64,000 nucleotides of DNA from the NCBI GenBank assembly GCA_965153355.1, contig OZ231126.1, forward strand, positions 110,980,001 to 111,044,000. The letters are read 5' to 3'. The position numbers were made by a program, and so were the translations under genes. Shown in pieces: positions 9,118-21,184 of this stretch. The notes under the pieces were generated by a model that searched no databases, was not told the origin of the DNA, and saw nothing but the letters and a program-made list of their open reading frames with translations. Position 1 is the stretch's first letter. Each line of letters opens with the position of its first letter. This DNA comes from Flaccisagitta enflata. Lineage: Eukaryota > Chaetognatha > Sagittoidea > Aphragmophora.

Positions 9118-10620
9118 ATGAGATATCACCCCCTCCTCTTCTTCATTCTCTCCGTCCTCCTCCTCCCGGGGAGCGTAGCGGACCAATCAGAGGTGAGATA
9201 ACCAATTCAGCAGATTCGTGATCTAACCCTACCCTAACTTTCCTTCTTCGCTGAAAAGAAGAAAATTCAAGGTCAACGCAAAAATTTTTTCACAGACCCC
9301 GCAACAACGAGACGGAGAAAGCAACGGCGATTTCAATCAACGCATCGTGCAATGGTTGAGCACGCGTCCAGAAAAGCCCGACTGCCAACTTGATTCGAAA
9401 CAAGCCGTCATACGCGATTTTGGCTACGGTGAGAAAATTTTATGCATTATTTAATCTGATCGGCGCCACAGTCACCGAGGGGAGCGACAACGTTCACGCT
9501 AATTTCTGAATTTTAATTTAATTTTTTGTATCTTCTCTACCAACAGAGTATGGCAAAACGTGTCTCATCATCATCAGTCCTAGCCCCATCAAAGGCAAAA
9601 ATGGAAAAGACGTGCTCCACATCTCACGATGCCTCGAGAGGAGCGATCTGGTCCTGTCACCTCTAATGTGCGGAAAGGAGTATAACCAAATCAACGAGCA
9701 GACAGATGAGCTGGAGACCCAATCTTGGGCCGTCATCAACATCACTATCACCAACGTTGTGGCGGTTATTATCCAAGGACTATTACGATGCAAGAAACAA
9801 GCGACCTCGAAGGAAAGAGAAGAAGAAGAAGAAGACCGACACAAAGTCTACCATTATGTCAGTAAGTGAACTCAGTGTGAACGTGCCAGAGGCGAAAGAA
9901 CGCACCCTTTCTTGATTTTGACTTCCGCAAAGCAGAGTGGGGGGAGAGAGGGGGAGAAAGAGAGGTGAAACTGCGCAGAAAGGGAATCCGGATGTAACTA
10001 TAGTATAATATTTTTGAATACGGTTAATATTTTTGAGTATTATTTTTGGGAGAAAAAAAAGTGTGCAGAATAATATTTTTGTCATTGACAAAATAGAACA
10101 TGAGTAAATATTTCCGGCCGGGAAACAGTGGTTAATATTTTTTAATTCGTGAGAAAATGAAAACGGAACTAAAATGGATAATATTTAGAGAAAGCGTTGA
10201 AAAATTCAACCAAAATTGAGATGAAAACGAGGGAGAGAGGGGGAGAAAGAGAGGGAGAGAGAGGGGGAGAGAGAGAGGAAGAGAGGGGAAGAGAGAGGGG
10301 GAGAGAGAGAAGGAGAGAGAGAGGGAGAGAGAGAGGAGAGAGAGAGGAGAGAAAGAGAGGAAGAGAGGGGGGAAAGAGGGGGAGAGAGAGAAGAAGAGAG
10401 GGGAGGGAGAGAGGGAGAGAGAGAGGAAGAGAGGGGAGGGAGAGAGGGAGAGAGAGAGGAGAGAGGGGAGGGAGAGAGGGAGAGAGAGAGGAGAGAGAGA
10501 GCTAACGCAAATATCCAGCGACCACCGCTTAAAAAAAATGTGTACTACATTTTATTCCCAGGCCCTCGACGCGACAGAAACGACGACGACGATCGAGACG
10601 ATGGGAGGAATCGAGTTTGA
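9118..10620 (+). CDS. Spliced type I membrane protein, 3-4 exons, about 193 aa
   Basis: Exon 1 (9118-9192) encodes a signal peptide (MRYHPLLFFILSVLLLPGSV) and ends GAG|GTGAGA. Exon 2 (9296-9428) follows a TTTTTTCACAG acceptor and ends TAC G|GTGAGA. Exon 3 (9547-9861) follows CTCTACCAACAG. The reading frame is preserved across both joins. The ectodomain has about five Cys. A hydrophobic segment (WAVINITITNVVAVIIQGLL) is followed by RCKK as stop-transfer, then an acidic/basic tail with YHYV. Exon 3 can end at GTC A|GTAAGT (donor at 9862) and join the acceptor TTTATTCCCAG at 10551-10561. That gives a charged tail (RRDRNDDDDRDDG) and a stop at 10618-10620, total 582 nt or 193 aa. If that intron is retained, translation stops at 9867-9869 (176 aa). 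Every predicted intron is GT-AG. I do not recognise the family. The gene is unlike the intronless minus-strand membrane proteins to its left. Confidence 0.6.
10215..10501. repeat. GAGAGAGGG-type purine tract
   Basis: About 285 bp of A/G-only degenerate GAGAGAGGGAGA repeats inside the predicted third intron of the gene at 9118. A long homopurine run like this can form triplex (H-DNA). Open frames through it are artefacts. Confidence 0.9.
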
Positions 10621-11320
10621 CGGAAACAAAAGGCCCGCGACTTATGCGCAAAATGGGCGCAAAATCGACGTTTTGCGCAATAAGGCGAAAGTGGAGATGG
10701 AACGATCGGATGGAAACAAAATGGACGCATGAAGGCTAAATCGCGACCATCACCAAAATCACTCTATCACTGTTTACTGATATATATGCATCTCTTATGC
10801 ATGTTTCAACCGTATTTGGGTAAAGAAATTCATTATTTTACTCGTAGGCTTGGTCGAAAGTGAACTAGTCAGAAAAATCCCAAAAAAATAAAAAAATTGA
10901 ATTCAATCTTTGATATCAATTTTTTTTCAAGAAAATTCAATAAAGTTTGTAAACTAAGCTTTTTTCTAGAGGTTTTATGTCTAAATTGGTAAGAAAAATA
11001 AAAAAGCCTAGAGGGAGCTCAAAAATCATACCCGAAAAACAATCTTTCATGAAACATGCTGAGGCTAATTTGTATACGAAAATAAACTGAACTCGTAAAA
11101 AAATTGCACGGCTACGCACGGTCCAAAACCGACAGAAACCTACTCCCTAGCATCTACTGATGAGGTTCATATACCGCTGATGACGTGCAGCGAGGTGGAA
11201 GTTGCGTCAAAATTGCTTTGAAGATGATATGCTCAATCCGGAAAATTGCGAAAAAGTCCAGCATTAACTACGAGCTGCTACATAGGGTTAAAGGTATAGC
11301 AAGTACTATGAAGAGAGAAA
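10621..11320. other. Gene-free interval
   Basis: AT-rich sequence downstream of the predicted last exon. The only other open frame near here (10562-10732, in a frame not matching the phase-1 join) has an Ala/Thr-rich then basic composition and could be an alternative last exon, but nothing else supports it. AATAAA-type signals occur at about 11080. Confidence 0.35.
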
Positions 11321-11337
11321 AAGAGAAGAGGAAGAAG

Positions 11338-11437
11338 AAAGAAAGAAGAAGAAGAAGAAGAAGAAGAAGAAGAAGAAGAAGAAGAAGAAGAAGAAGGAAA
11401 TCGCGATGATGATAAAGAAATAGTTTAAGAATGGGAC

Positions 11438-11480
<43 letters not shown>
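11338..11480. repeat. (AGA)n and (GA)n microsatellites
   Basis: (AGA)n at about 11338-11399 and (GA)n at about 11441-11480, separated by about 40 bp of unique sequence. Confidence 0.95.
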
Positions 11481-11483
<3 letters not shown>

Positions 11484-11616
11484 GGTAGACAGTTATAGAA
11501 TAACGGACAGAAACACAGACTGAAAAACTGGCAAATTGTCAAAAAATAAAGACAGATAGCCAAACATACATACAGGCACGCTAAGAGTGAGGGCGACGAA
11601 GAAGCAAGGAATCAGA

Positions 11617-11647
11617 CAGACGGACAGACAGACAGACAGACAATCTC

Positions 11648-11716
<69 letters not shown>
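11617..11716. repeat. (ACAG)n plus (TC)n microsatellites
   Basis: A short ACAG tract (about 11617-11642) abuts an uninterrupted CT tract (about 11646-11715). Confidence 0.95.
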
Positions 11717-11718
<2 letters not shown>

Positions 11719-12023
11719 CGATGGATATGAATTATAGCGGAATATTTCCACCTGGATGTCTGGGATTTTTTTTTCTTCGTGACTCAGCATCTCGGTCGCC
11801 AACAAGGTCCAAAACCAAGTAGCTGCCGGTAGCTCTCTAGGTATCTAAAGAATATCTAAAATTTTTTCCAAGTATCTGAAAAAGTAGCTAAATTTCTCTC
11901 ATCATACCTTAGCACTATATGGCACCGAATAAAATGACTGCCAGTAAAGAACAAGGTTTTGTATCCAACAAAAATCAAACAAAAATCACAGAGTGACATG
12001 AAGGACCATGGGAAGAAAATGTG

Positions 12024-12089
12024 GAGTGTGTGTGTGTGTGTGCGTGTGTGTGTGTGCCTGTGCGTGTGTGTGTGTGTGACTGTGTGTGT

Positions 12090-12135
<46 letters not shown>

Positions 12136-12192
12136 GAGACAGAAACAGAGACAGACAGATGGAGACAGACAGAGACAGACAGACAGACAAAG
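12024..12192. repeat. (TG)n, (GA)n and (ACAG)n compound microsatellite
   Basis: TG repeats with a few substitutions (about 12024-12090), a short GA run, then ACAG/ACAGAG repeats to about 12192, all inside the hAT-type element. Confidence 0.95.
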
Positions 12193-12285
12193 AGATTTTA
12201 CCTCTTAGGACTAATGAGAACCTCCAGTATCTACAGTAAGTAGCAAAAGGCAATTAGCAAAAAATATACAGAAGGAACTATTTTA

Positions 12286-12587
12286 AGAGGTGTGGAGGGA
12301 CCAAAAGTTATACCACCCCCCTACAGCCCACACTAATGCTTCTTTTTCTTTATTTTGGGCAGTAAAAACAAATTTTTTCATCCAGGCTTTTTTTGAGACT
12401 CCTTTAGGAATCGCCAAAAAATAGGAAAAATTAAAGATTTTGAAAGGATCTTGATATGATTTCAAAAATCGCCTTGATAAAAAAATTTATATTCATTTAA
12501 AGTATAAACCACTACCTAAAGTATAGAAATATAAGCAATGATGTGGGCTGTAGGGGGATGCTACAATTCTGGTCCCTACACACCTCT
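12286..12587. mobile_element. Nested MITE with about 55-bp terminal inverted repeats
   Basis: The left end (AGAGGTGTGGAGGGACC... through CCCTACAGCCCACACTAATG) is matched in reverse complement by the right end (ATGTGGGCTGTAGGGGGATG ... GGTCCCTACACACCTCT). It is about 302 bp with a possible TA at each edge, as in Tc1/mariner-type MITEs. There is no coding capacity. It lies wholly inside the hAT-type element, so it inserted later. Confidence 0.65.
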
Positions 12588-12957
12588 TATACCATGTTTT
12601 TTCTGTTTATATCAGTCATTAAAAAGAAATTTCCAAGCAAAAAGCATCAGTCTCAAGTAGCTAAATAGATGCTCGAGTATCTAAAAGAAATTATCAAAAG
12701 TATCTAAATTAATAGCTGGTAGCTAAACATCTTTTTTAATAGCTAAGCACTCCTCTGTAGTAGCTAAATTTAGCTACCTAGTAGCTGAGTTGGCGACCGA
12801 GCTCAGCATGACATGATGGCCATTCAAACCTGCGGAAAATATCTGACCTGGTCAAGAGCATGCCAACGACGACCATAGCAATGACGATGACGTCGACGAC
12901 GATGAATCGACTGAAATCTGAGTGATCTATTTCTCACATTCTGTCCTATAGCCTTGA

Positions 12958-12960
12958 TGC

Positions 12961-13050
<90 letters not shown>
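12958..13050. repeat. (TTG)n microsatellite
   Basis: About 90 bp of nearly pure TTG/TGT. Poly-Asn on the minus strand is an artefact. Confidence 0.95.
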
Positions 13051-13117
13051 GGTCGTTGTTGTTGCTCTTTTTCTTTTTCTTCTTCACTCTTTCTTGAACA
13101 ATCATATTCATATTTCT

Positions 13118-13120
13118 GTT

Positions 13121-13184
<64 letters not shown>

Positions 13185-13219
13185 TCGTCGTCGTCGTCAT
13201 TGTCGTCGTCGTCGTTGTT
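13118..13219. repeat. (GTC)n microsatellite
   Basis: About 100 bp of GTC/TCG repeats with three single-base changes (CATC, CATTGTC). It is a second trinucleotide array only about 70 bp from the TTG array. Confidence 0.95.
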
Positions 13220-14145
13220 AAGCTTACCATCATCTTCAGTGTTACATCCTTTCTCACATTACAATTTTCTTATGTTATTTGGTTACGCAACTCCTCGCAC
13301 TGTCTGACGAAATTGAAAATTTTCAGCTCTCTCATCCTTCTCGTATAAATATGTAATAACCATATAAAAAATTATGAACTTTATCATTCTTATATAATCT
13401 TGTAACCTAGATTATGAACAGTAATGCTAGGTTTGTTGCCAGGTTGAGCATATTATCTTTTTTGCTCTCTTTGGGAGATGAACTCAATCACTACGCTTCA
13501 CTATGGAATAGGCCCTTAATACCAGCAAGAAATAACCTACCGAGTCGCAATTTGAAAATTTCATGATTTTCCACCGCAGCGTGGTGGTTCATGGTCTGAA
13601 TTTCTAATTTGACTATTTGTTAGGGCTTAAAAGTGCTTTTCAATACCCTTAACTTACCTCGTTACTATGGTTACCAGGCCCTTGTAAAAAAATGTGCAAA
13701 AAACAGCCTTTTTCATTGAAGCATTGAGTACAGAAAATTTTCAGTCACATGTACGCGCTTTGGCATTATGTCAAGTGCGTATCTAGACTAGCTCCATGCA
13801 AAAAATCTCCGGTGTGACTCAAAAATTGAGCCAGCAATGACTCTTCAAAGTTGCACCCGTCCAAAAAAAATTTTGCTTCAGAAATTCATAATTTTCTCTT
13901 TTTGCACAGTTTTCCACACATTCTCGCTATTACATATTGAAATTACATCATATGCCGAGCAAATGTATATAAGGTTTTACCTGCGCCAGCTTGCGCCGGA
14001 GCACGATTTTTTTGGGATGAAAATTATAGGTCATTTTTCTCATTTTTGAAAATGCTGTAAATCAGACATTTTCCACTCTAACTTGCTGAAATTTTGTATG
14101 AGCCACTCACTGGTCAACAGCAATCTGTTTCATTTAAAATCATTT
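13220..14145. other. Gene-free interval
   Basis: AT-rich, unique-looking sequence. The longest frame (13837-14049) has no recognisable domain and is probably chance. Confidence 0.4.
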
Positions 14146-14662
14146 TTCATTTATTCATTCTTTCATTCTTTCATTCATTCATTCATTCATTCATTCATTC
14201 ATTCATTCATTCATTCATTCATTCATTCATTCATTCATTCAATTCTTCTTTCTTATTGGGATTCAACCATCCATACCTTTCTTCTAATTCATTCATTCAT
14301 TCATTCATTCATTCATTCATTCATTCATTCATGCATTCATTTATTCATAACTCATTCTTCAACTAATCCAATTGTCAGTCGTTGATTTTTTAATAAATTT
14401 ATCTCTTCAATCATTGTCAACAGATGCGTGTTTTCATGCTAAGCATTGTTTCTCTTAGAACGATTTTCATTTATTCATTCATTCATTCATTCATTTATTC
14501 ATTCATTCATTCATTAATTCATTTATATGTAAATTCATTAATTCATTCATTTTTTTGTTCCTTCATTCATTTATTTAGAGATGAAAAGAACAAACTGTTT
14601 GAAACTGACACTTGTTTCATTCATTCATTCATTCATTCATTCATTTATTCATTCAAGTTCAG
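14146..14662. repeat. (ATTC)n tetranucleotide arrays, four blocks
   Basis: Four ATTC blocks at about 14146-14240, 14287-14345, 14468-14530 and 14617-14655, separated by 45-130 bp of unique sequence. Ile-His-Ser-Phe repeat frames here are artefacts. Confidence 0.95.
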
Positions 14663-15169
14663 TCTATATGGCGTTGAGCTTGTTGCTCCATGAAAGATTT
14701 GATTTTGTACAGTTACTTCAGAAGCGAGTTAGTAAAGATAAGCCATACCTTTGACTTGCTCTGTCCGTCCGTTTCTATGATTTGAATGAACCCTTTATGA
14801 GGGGCTGTTCCTTCCCTATTTCATCAATTTCCTGCTTGCATGAACCAAACCGACAGAACATGAGGATCATGAGATTTAGATTATGCCCAGATGGATATGG
14901 TCCCCCTCGTCTCGCCAAAATTAATAACTGTATTTTGGTTTTCAGCACCTCCATTTTTAGTCGCCTGCCACGCAAATCTATAAACAAAACAAAAATCATG
15001 AAAAAGCAAAAAAAAAACAAAAAAAAAACATGAATCTATCTCCTGAATCGAAAAAAAAACTTGTTGGACTGACGGACTAACCCATGGACAGTTGTGATTG
15101 TGTGTGTGTGGGGGGGGGGGAGAAATTGCATGCCTCTCCCCATCCACCTGTGATTGTTGAGTGCTACGC

Positions 15170-15368
15170 GACTCTACACCCCGCTTTGTTGGACCATCCA
15201 TCTGTTAGTCTGTGCGTCGGTCGGTCTGTCGGTCCGTCTGTCACACTTTACTTTTTTGTTTATTTTTGCTGTCTTTAGCCTCACTGCTTCTGTCTAAATG
15301 ATCAAATGACCTCAAATACAGCCCCTGCCCACCCACATGCGACTGGGTTAGCCGTGTATCCGACCTTG
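15170..15368 (-). mobile_element. Short interspersed element (copy 4)
   Basis: Minus orientation: GTGCTACGCGACTCTACACC at the left and a GCCGTGTATCCGACCTTG end at the right. A second copy of the 3'-end word (AGTCGCCTGCCACGC, about 14959-14973) lies 200 bp to the left, so this may be two nested or tandem copies. Confidence 0.65.
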
Positions 15369-16138
15369 TTTTTCTTTCAAAGGAATTAGTCGTTATTTGA
15401 CATCAAACATGCACTATGGGTTGCACATGCTTGAGAACCAGATATAATCGAGAATATTTGAAAATATTAAAAAGATTAAAGATGTATAGTTTTAAGTATA
15501 TTTCTATCATTCTTATTTCTTTTGTATATATGAAAAAAAATAAACATCATGACTTCATTCGTTTTTAGCATTTTCTGAGTTTCAAATCATTCATGATACT
15601 TTTCATGATTAAACAATAAATAAATATTCTTAGTGATATTTTATTCTGTATTTTTTCTGTGTTCCTGTTAAGCTTAAACTTTGAATCTTTTGTCCATGAA
15701 ACTTACCGATGGATTAGTGAAATTATACATAATTCAGCGTTTACTTTGCATATTTTGAGTAGTATCTTAGATATCTTAAGCTAAGTAAAAGAATATTGAT
15801 AGAAATATAATATCTTAATTTTTCTTTGTAATAACTTAGCCCTTACTTAGAAATCATTTTTATTAGCAATAAGAAATATTAAAATCTCACTATTCAATTT
15901 TAAGGAGATTTTAGGAGATTTATGGATTTCTTGTATTCTAAAATAATCTTGAATTGTTAAAAATGACCTTTTTCCATATAAAAACCCGAAAAATAAAGAA
16001 AAAATCTTTTTTTAAATTCTTTTTCTTTGTTGTTGTATTCATTATAATCATTATTGTCAATCTTTAGGTTTTGTCTCAGATTTAGCCACTTTCAGACCAT
16101 AGTGCGCTTCATGCGTCGAAAAAAGCAGATTGGCAGCA
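15369..16138. other. AT-rich gene-free interval
   Basis: Strongly AT-rich sequence leading up to the satellite. No gene, repeat or RNA is visible. Confidence 0.5.
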
Positions 16139-19100
16139 CTGTGCACTGGTTACAAAAACGGGGATTGGACCAGCAGCCACTCAGCAGCCACCGGTTAAAA
16201 AATGGGGGATTGGGCCAGCAGCCACTCAGCAGCCACTTTTGAAAATTTTGAAGAAAGAGCCAGCAGCCACTTTTTTCCTTTATCGTAATGAATCCAGCAG
16301 CCACTCAGCAGCCACTGGTTATAAAATCGGGGATTGGGCAAGCAGCCACTCAGCAGCCACTTTCTCAAAATTTGAAAAGAGAGAGCCAGCAGCCACTTTT
16401 TACTTTTCTGGAAATAAAGCCAGCAGCCACCCAGCAGCCACTGGTTACAAAAACGGGGATTGGACCAGCAGCCACTCAGCAGCCACTGGTTATTAAGTCG
16501 GGGATTGGGCCAGCAGCCACTCAGCAGCCACTTTTCATAAATTGGAAGATAGAGCCAGCAGCCACTTTTTACTTTGAAAAAAATAAAGCCAGCAGCCACT
16601 CAGCAGCCACTGGTTATAAAATTGGGGATTCGGCCAGCAGCCACTCAGCAGCCACTTTTTAGATATTTGAAGATAGAGCAAGCAGCCACTTTTTACGATT
16701 ATGGAAATAAAGCAAGCAGCCACCCAGCAGCCACTGGTTACAAAAACGGGGATTAGACCAGCAGCCACTCAGCAGCCACTGGTTATTAAATCGGGGATTG
16801 GGCCAGCAGCCACTCAGCAGCCACTTTTCAAAAATTGGAAGATAGAGCCAGCAGCCACTTTTTACTTTACTGAAATAAAGCCAGCAGCCACTGGTTACAA
16901 AAACGGGGATTGGACCAGCAGCCACTCAGCAGCCACTGGTTAATAAATCGGGGATTGGGCCAGCAGCCACTCAGCAGCCACTTTTGAAAATTTTGAAGAA
17001 AGAGCCAGCAGCCACTTTTTTCCTTTATTGTAATAAATCCAGCAGCCACTCAGCAGCCACTGGTTATAAAATCGGGGATTTGGCCAGCAGCCACTCAGCA
17101 GCCACTTTTTCAAAATTTGAAGATAGAGCCAGCAGCCACTTTTTACTTTTCTGGAAATAAAGCCAGCAGCCACCCAGCAGCCACTGGTTACAAAAACGGG
17201 GATTGGACCAGCAGCCACTCAGCAGCCACTGGTTATTAAGTCGGGGATTGGGCCAGCAGCCACTCAGCAGCCACTTTTCATAAATTGGAAGATAGAGCCA
17301 GCAGCCACTTTTTACTTTGAAAAAAATAAAGCCAGCAGCCACTCAGCAGCCACTGGTTATAAAATCGGGGATTGGGCCAGCAGCCACTCAGCAGCCACTT
17401 TTTAAATATTTGAAGATAGAGCCAGCAGCCACTTTTTACGATTATGGAAATAAAGCAAGCAGCCACCCAGCAGCCACTGGTTACAAAAACGGGGATTAGA
17501 CCAGCAGCCACTCAGCAGCCACTGGTTATTAAATCGGGGATTGGGTCAGCAGCCACTCAGCAGCCCCTTTTTCAAAAATTGGAAGATAGAGCCAGCAGCC
17601 ACTTTTTACTTTACTGAAATAAAGCCAGCAGCCACTGGTTACAAAAACGGGGATTGGACCAGCAGCCACTCAGCAGCCACTGGTTAAAAAATTAGGGATT
17701 GGGCCAGCAGCCACTCAGCAGCCACATTAGAAAATTTTGAAGAAAGAGCCAGCAGCCACTTTTTTCCTTTATCGTAATAAATCCAGCAGCCACTCAGCAG
17801 CCACTGGTTATAAAATCGGGGATTGGGCCAGCAGCCACTCAGCAGCCACTTTTTCAAAATTTGAAGATAGAGCCAGCAGCCACTTTTTACTTTTCTGGAA
17901 ATAAAGCCAGCAGCCACCCAGCAGCCACTGGTTACAAAAACGGGGATTAGACCAGCAGCCACTCAGCAGCCACTGGTTATTAAGTCGGGGATTGGGCCAG
18001 CAGCCACTCAGCAGCCACTTTTCATAAATTGGAAGATAGAGCCAGCAGCCACTTTTTACTTTGAAAAAAATAAAGCCAGGAGCCACTCAGCAGCCACTGG
18101 TTATAAAATCGAGGATTCAGCCAGCAGCCACTCAGCAGCCACTTTTCAAATATTTGAAGATCGAGCCAGCAGCCATTTTTTACGATTATTGAAATAAAGC
18201 AAGCAGCCACCCAGCAGCCACTGGTTACAAAAACGGGGATTAGACCAGCAGCCACTCAGCAGCCACTGGTTATTAAATCGGGGATTTGGCCAGCAGACAC
18301 TCAGCAGCCAACTTTTCAAAAATTGGAAGATAGAGCCAGCAGCCACTTTTTACTTTACTGAAATAAAGCCAGCAGCCACTGGTTACAATAACAGGGATTG
18401 GACCAGCAGCCACTCAGCAGCCACTGGTTAAAAAATCGGGGATTGGGCCAGCAGCCACTCAGCAGCCACTTTTGAAAATTTTGAAGAAAGAGCCAGCAGC
18501 CACTTTTTTCCTTTATCGTAATAAATCCAGCAGCCACTCAGCAGCCACTGGTTATAAAATCGGGGATTTGGCCAGCAGCCACTCAGCAGCCACTTTTTCA
18601 AAATTTGAAGATAGAGCCAGCAGCCACTTTTTACTTTTCTGGAAATAAAGCCAGCAGCCACCCAGCAGCCACTGGTTACAAAAACGGGGATTGGACCAGC
18701 AGCCACTCAGCAGCCACTGGTTATTAAGTCGGGGATTGGGCCAGCAGCCACTCAGCAGCCACTTTTCATAAATTGGAAGATAGAGCCAGCAGCCACTTTT
18801 TACTTTGAAAAAAATAAAGCCAGCAGCCACTCAGCAGCCACTGGTTATAAAATCGGGGATTCGGCCAGCAGCCACTCAGCAGCCACTTTTTAAATATTTG
18901 AAGATAGAGCCAGCAGCCACTTTTTACGATTATGGAAATAAAGCAAGCAGCCACCCAGCAGCCACTGGTTACAAAAACGGGGATTAGACCAGCAGCCACT
19001 CAGCAGCCACTGGTTATTAAATCGGGGATTGGGCCAGCAGCCACTCAGCAGCCACTTTTCAAAAATTGGAAGATAGAGCCAGCAGCCACTTTTTACTTTA

Positions 19101-19668
19101 CTGAAATAAAGCCAGCAGCCACTGGTTACAAAAATGGGGATTGGACCAGCAGCCACTCAGCAGCCACTGGTTAATAAATCGGGGATTTTGCCAGCAGCCA
19201 CTCAGCAGCCACTTTTGAAAATTTTCAAGAAAGAGCCAGCAGCCACTTTTTTCCTTTATCGTAATAAATCAGGCAGCCACTCAGCAGCCACTGGTTTTAA
19301 AATTGGGGATTTGGCCAGCAGCCACTCAGCAGCCACTTTTTCAAAATTTGAAGATAGAGCCAGCAGCCACTTTTTACTTTTCTGGAAATAAAGCCAGCAG
19401 CCACCCAGCAGGCACTGGTTACAAAAACGGGGATTGGACCAGCAGCCACTCAGCAGCCACTGGTTATTAAGTCGGGGATTGGACCAGCAGCCACTCAGCA
19501 GCCACTTATCATAAATTAGAAGATAGAGCCAGCAGCCACTTTTTACTTTGAAAAAAATAAAGCCAGCAGCCACTCAGCAGCCACTGGTTATAAAATCGGG
19601 GATTTGGCCAGCAGCCACTCAGCAGCCACTTTTTAAATATTTGAAGATAGAGCCAGCAGCCACTTTTT
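16139..19668 (+). repeat. CCAGCAGCCAC modular satellite, array A
   Basis: About 3.5 kb of tandem satellite punctuated by the 11-mer CCAGCAGCCAC. Four module types alternate: A (paired 11-mer + TTTTCAAAAATTGGAAGATA-type, about 45 bp), B (single 11-mer + TTTTTACTTTNNN-AATAAAG type, about 34 bp), C (paired 11-mer + TGGTTACAAAAACGGGGATT, about 45 bp, or about 34 bp with a single 11-mer) and D (paired 11-mer + TGGTTATNAAATCGGGGATT, about 45 bp). They assemble as D-A-B (124 bp) and C-D-A-B (about 169 bp) blocks. Five blocks in fixed order make a 744-bp higher-order repeat, visible as exact 744-bp shifts (16940/17684/18428; 17278/18022/18766). Successive blocks differ by the tail of module B (CGTAATAAAT, TTCTGGAAATAAAG, TTTGAAAAAAATAAAG, GATTATGGAAATAAAG, TTTACTGAAATAAAG). 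Both strands stay open in several frames because of the composition. I do not regard these frames as genes. Confidence 0.95.
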
Positions 19669-21184
19669 ACATTATATAGCTAATTTCTACTACTTCACTT
19701 GTTTAAGGTCCTCACGTTTTGATGCCGACGCAAACGGAAGTTGGATTGATTACGGCGGACACACGGTGGACACGGTGACGTCGACATCAAGAAGCGAGAA
19801 CTTTTACAATCTGAACTTGAACATTTAAATCAACAAAAACTCGTATCTTGATCAAATTCTGTTGTGAAAAAGACTCGTCTTTCACTTCATCCAAACTGTT
19901 TCTAAGGACCCTTCCGACACTGAAAATTGATGATACGTGAATCATTAACTAAAAAATCTCAACTCCTGCGGCGCAAAGGACAAGAAATCGAAAACTAAAA
20001 GGAAATTAAGACGAATTTTCAATGTTTAAAATTTGCAAAGTTAACAATCTTAAAAGCTTTTTAAAAAGCTTGTGCCGCTCATCTTCAAGTCATGTAAAAT
20101 AGCAACAACTACGACCTTGGGCCACTGTTCTTGAAGTCCTCAACACCTAATCCACGGACATGCGCATGTTACGTCGCTACGCCATGGATCTCTGCACTTA
20201 AGTTTATTTTCCATTCTCTTGATTTAACCCATTTTTAGCGCAGGGATTCCAACTGTATTGCTATGTTCAACCTAATGTTATCTTTTTTCCAGGCAAAGAA
20301 GCTGTCAATCTGTCTCACGTCTTTATAATTGGTGAAATTTAAAGATCTTATAACTGCTTTACTAATCAACATGTATTCATAACAGCAAGTAATGCACGGT
20401 TGCACCTACAGATAATGGATCACCCGGTTAATTTCCTGTAAACACACGAACTTACTCATTGCAGAACTAATTTTTCCTTTTACAGGCACTGCTAATTTAA
20501 CCACAAACATCAACAAACGTCAAACATCAACAAACATCAACTCTTCATAGACAGTGCTTATATCATCAATGTAAATCATAACCATCTTCAGCAGTTTCAA
20601 CATAGTATACATAGCATGTTAACCCACACAAGAATTTTGCCTCTTGCTTTGCTTTGAATCAGGTCTTGGCGCGGCAAATCCCCGAAGGCGATCGCGCGAC
20701 TCTCGAATTTCCCTTCAATGGACCTCCGCCTTCGCCCCAGCCTAGACCAAAGACTCCATGGTAACACACGCACGGCAATGAACTCACAGCGACCAACGCA
20801 TGGCGACCGACCCACGGTGACCAGCTCACGGCGACCAACTCACGACGACGAGCTCACGGCGCCAAACTTGGCAAAAAAAAGAAAAACAAACTAAAAAATG
20901 ACAAATTCCTGGCCACGAACTCATCAATAATAACTCCAAGCCACAAACCCATGCCAAGCAATACCGGATGCTGATCTCATCAACAACAAATCCACGGCAA
21001 TGCTTCTCTACAACACTGATGAGCGTAGGCATCCTATTTGTATTTTTTGCATTTAAGAAAATATAGTGAGTCTACTTTCCGATTTTAATAGTACTGTATC
21101 CTAGCAAAGAGGAACTTCTTGGACTAAAGGCCCATTCTTATTTTTTTTTCTTATTTTCAGCCTCAGAAGCTTAGTCTATTGTAA
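19669..21184. other. 5' part of the 7.5-kb insertion, upstream of the LINE ORF
   Basis: Unique sequence between the satellite break and the LINE start codon, probably containing the LINE 5' UTR. Around 20758-20870 there is a short degenerate GCGACCAACTCACG-type repeat (period about 17). No gag-like first ORF is recognisable. Confidence 0.4.

Larger units (their letters stand above)
11791..12801. mobile_element. hAT-type non-autonomous DNA transposon, 1011 bp
   Basis: The ends are perfect 13-bp terminal inverted repeats, CTCGGTCGCCAAC at 11791-11803 and its reverse complement at 12789-12801. They are flanked by a perfect 8-bp target-site duplication CTCAGCAT (11783-11790 and 12802-12809). An 8-bp TSD is the hallmark of the hAT superfamily. 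Subterminal regions on both sides are rich in short TAGCTA/GTATCTAAA words, the type of clustered motif bound by hAT transposases. There is no transposase frame, so it is non-autonomous. Inside are (TG)n/(ACAG)n microsatellites (12024-12192) and a nested inverted-repeat element (12286-12587). Confidence 0.85.

Noticed and set aside
14083-14693. Ile-His-Ser-Phe repeat proteins
   Set aside because: Frames through (ATTC)n arrays.
16139-19668. CRISPR-like pattern of repeated 11-mers with varied spacers
   Set aside because: The 'spacers' are a small set of recurring modules, not unique sequences, in a eukaryotic satellite context; no cas genes.
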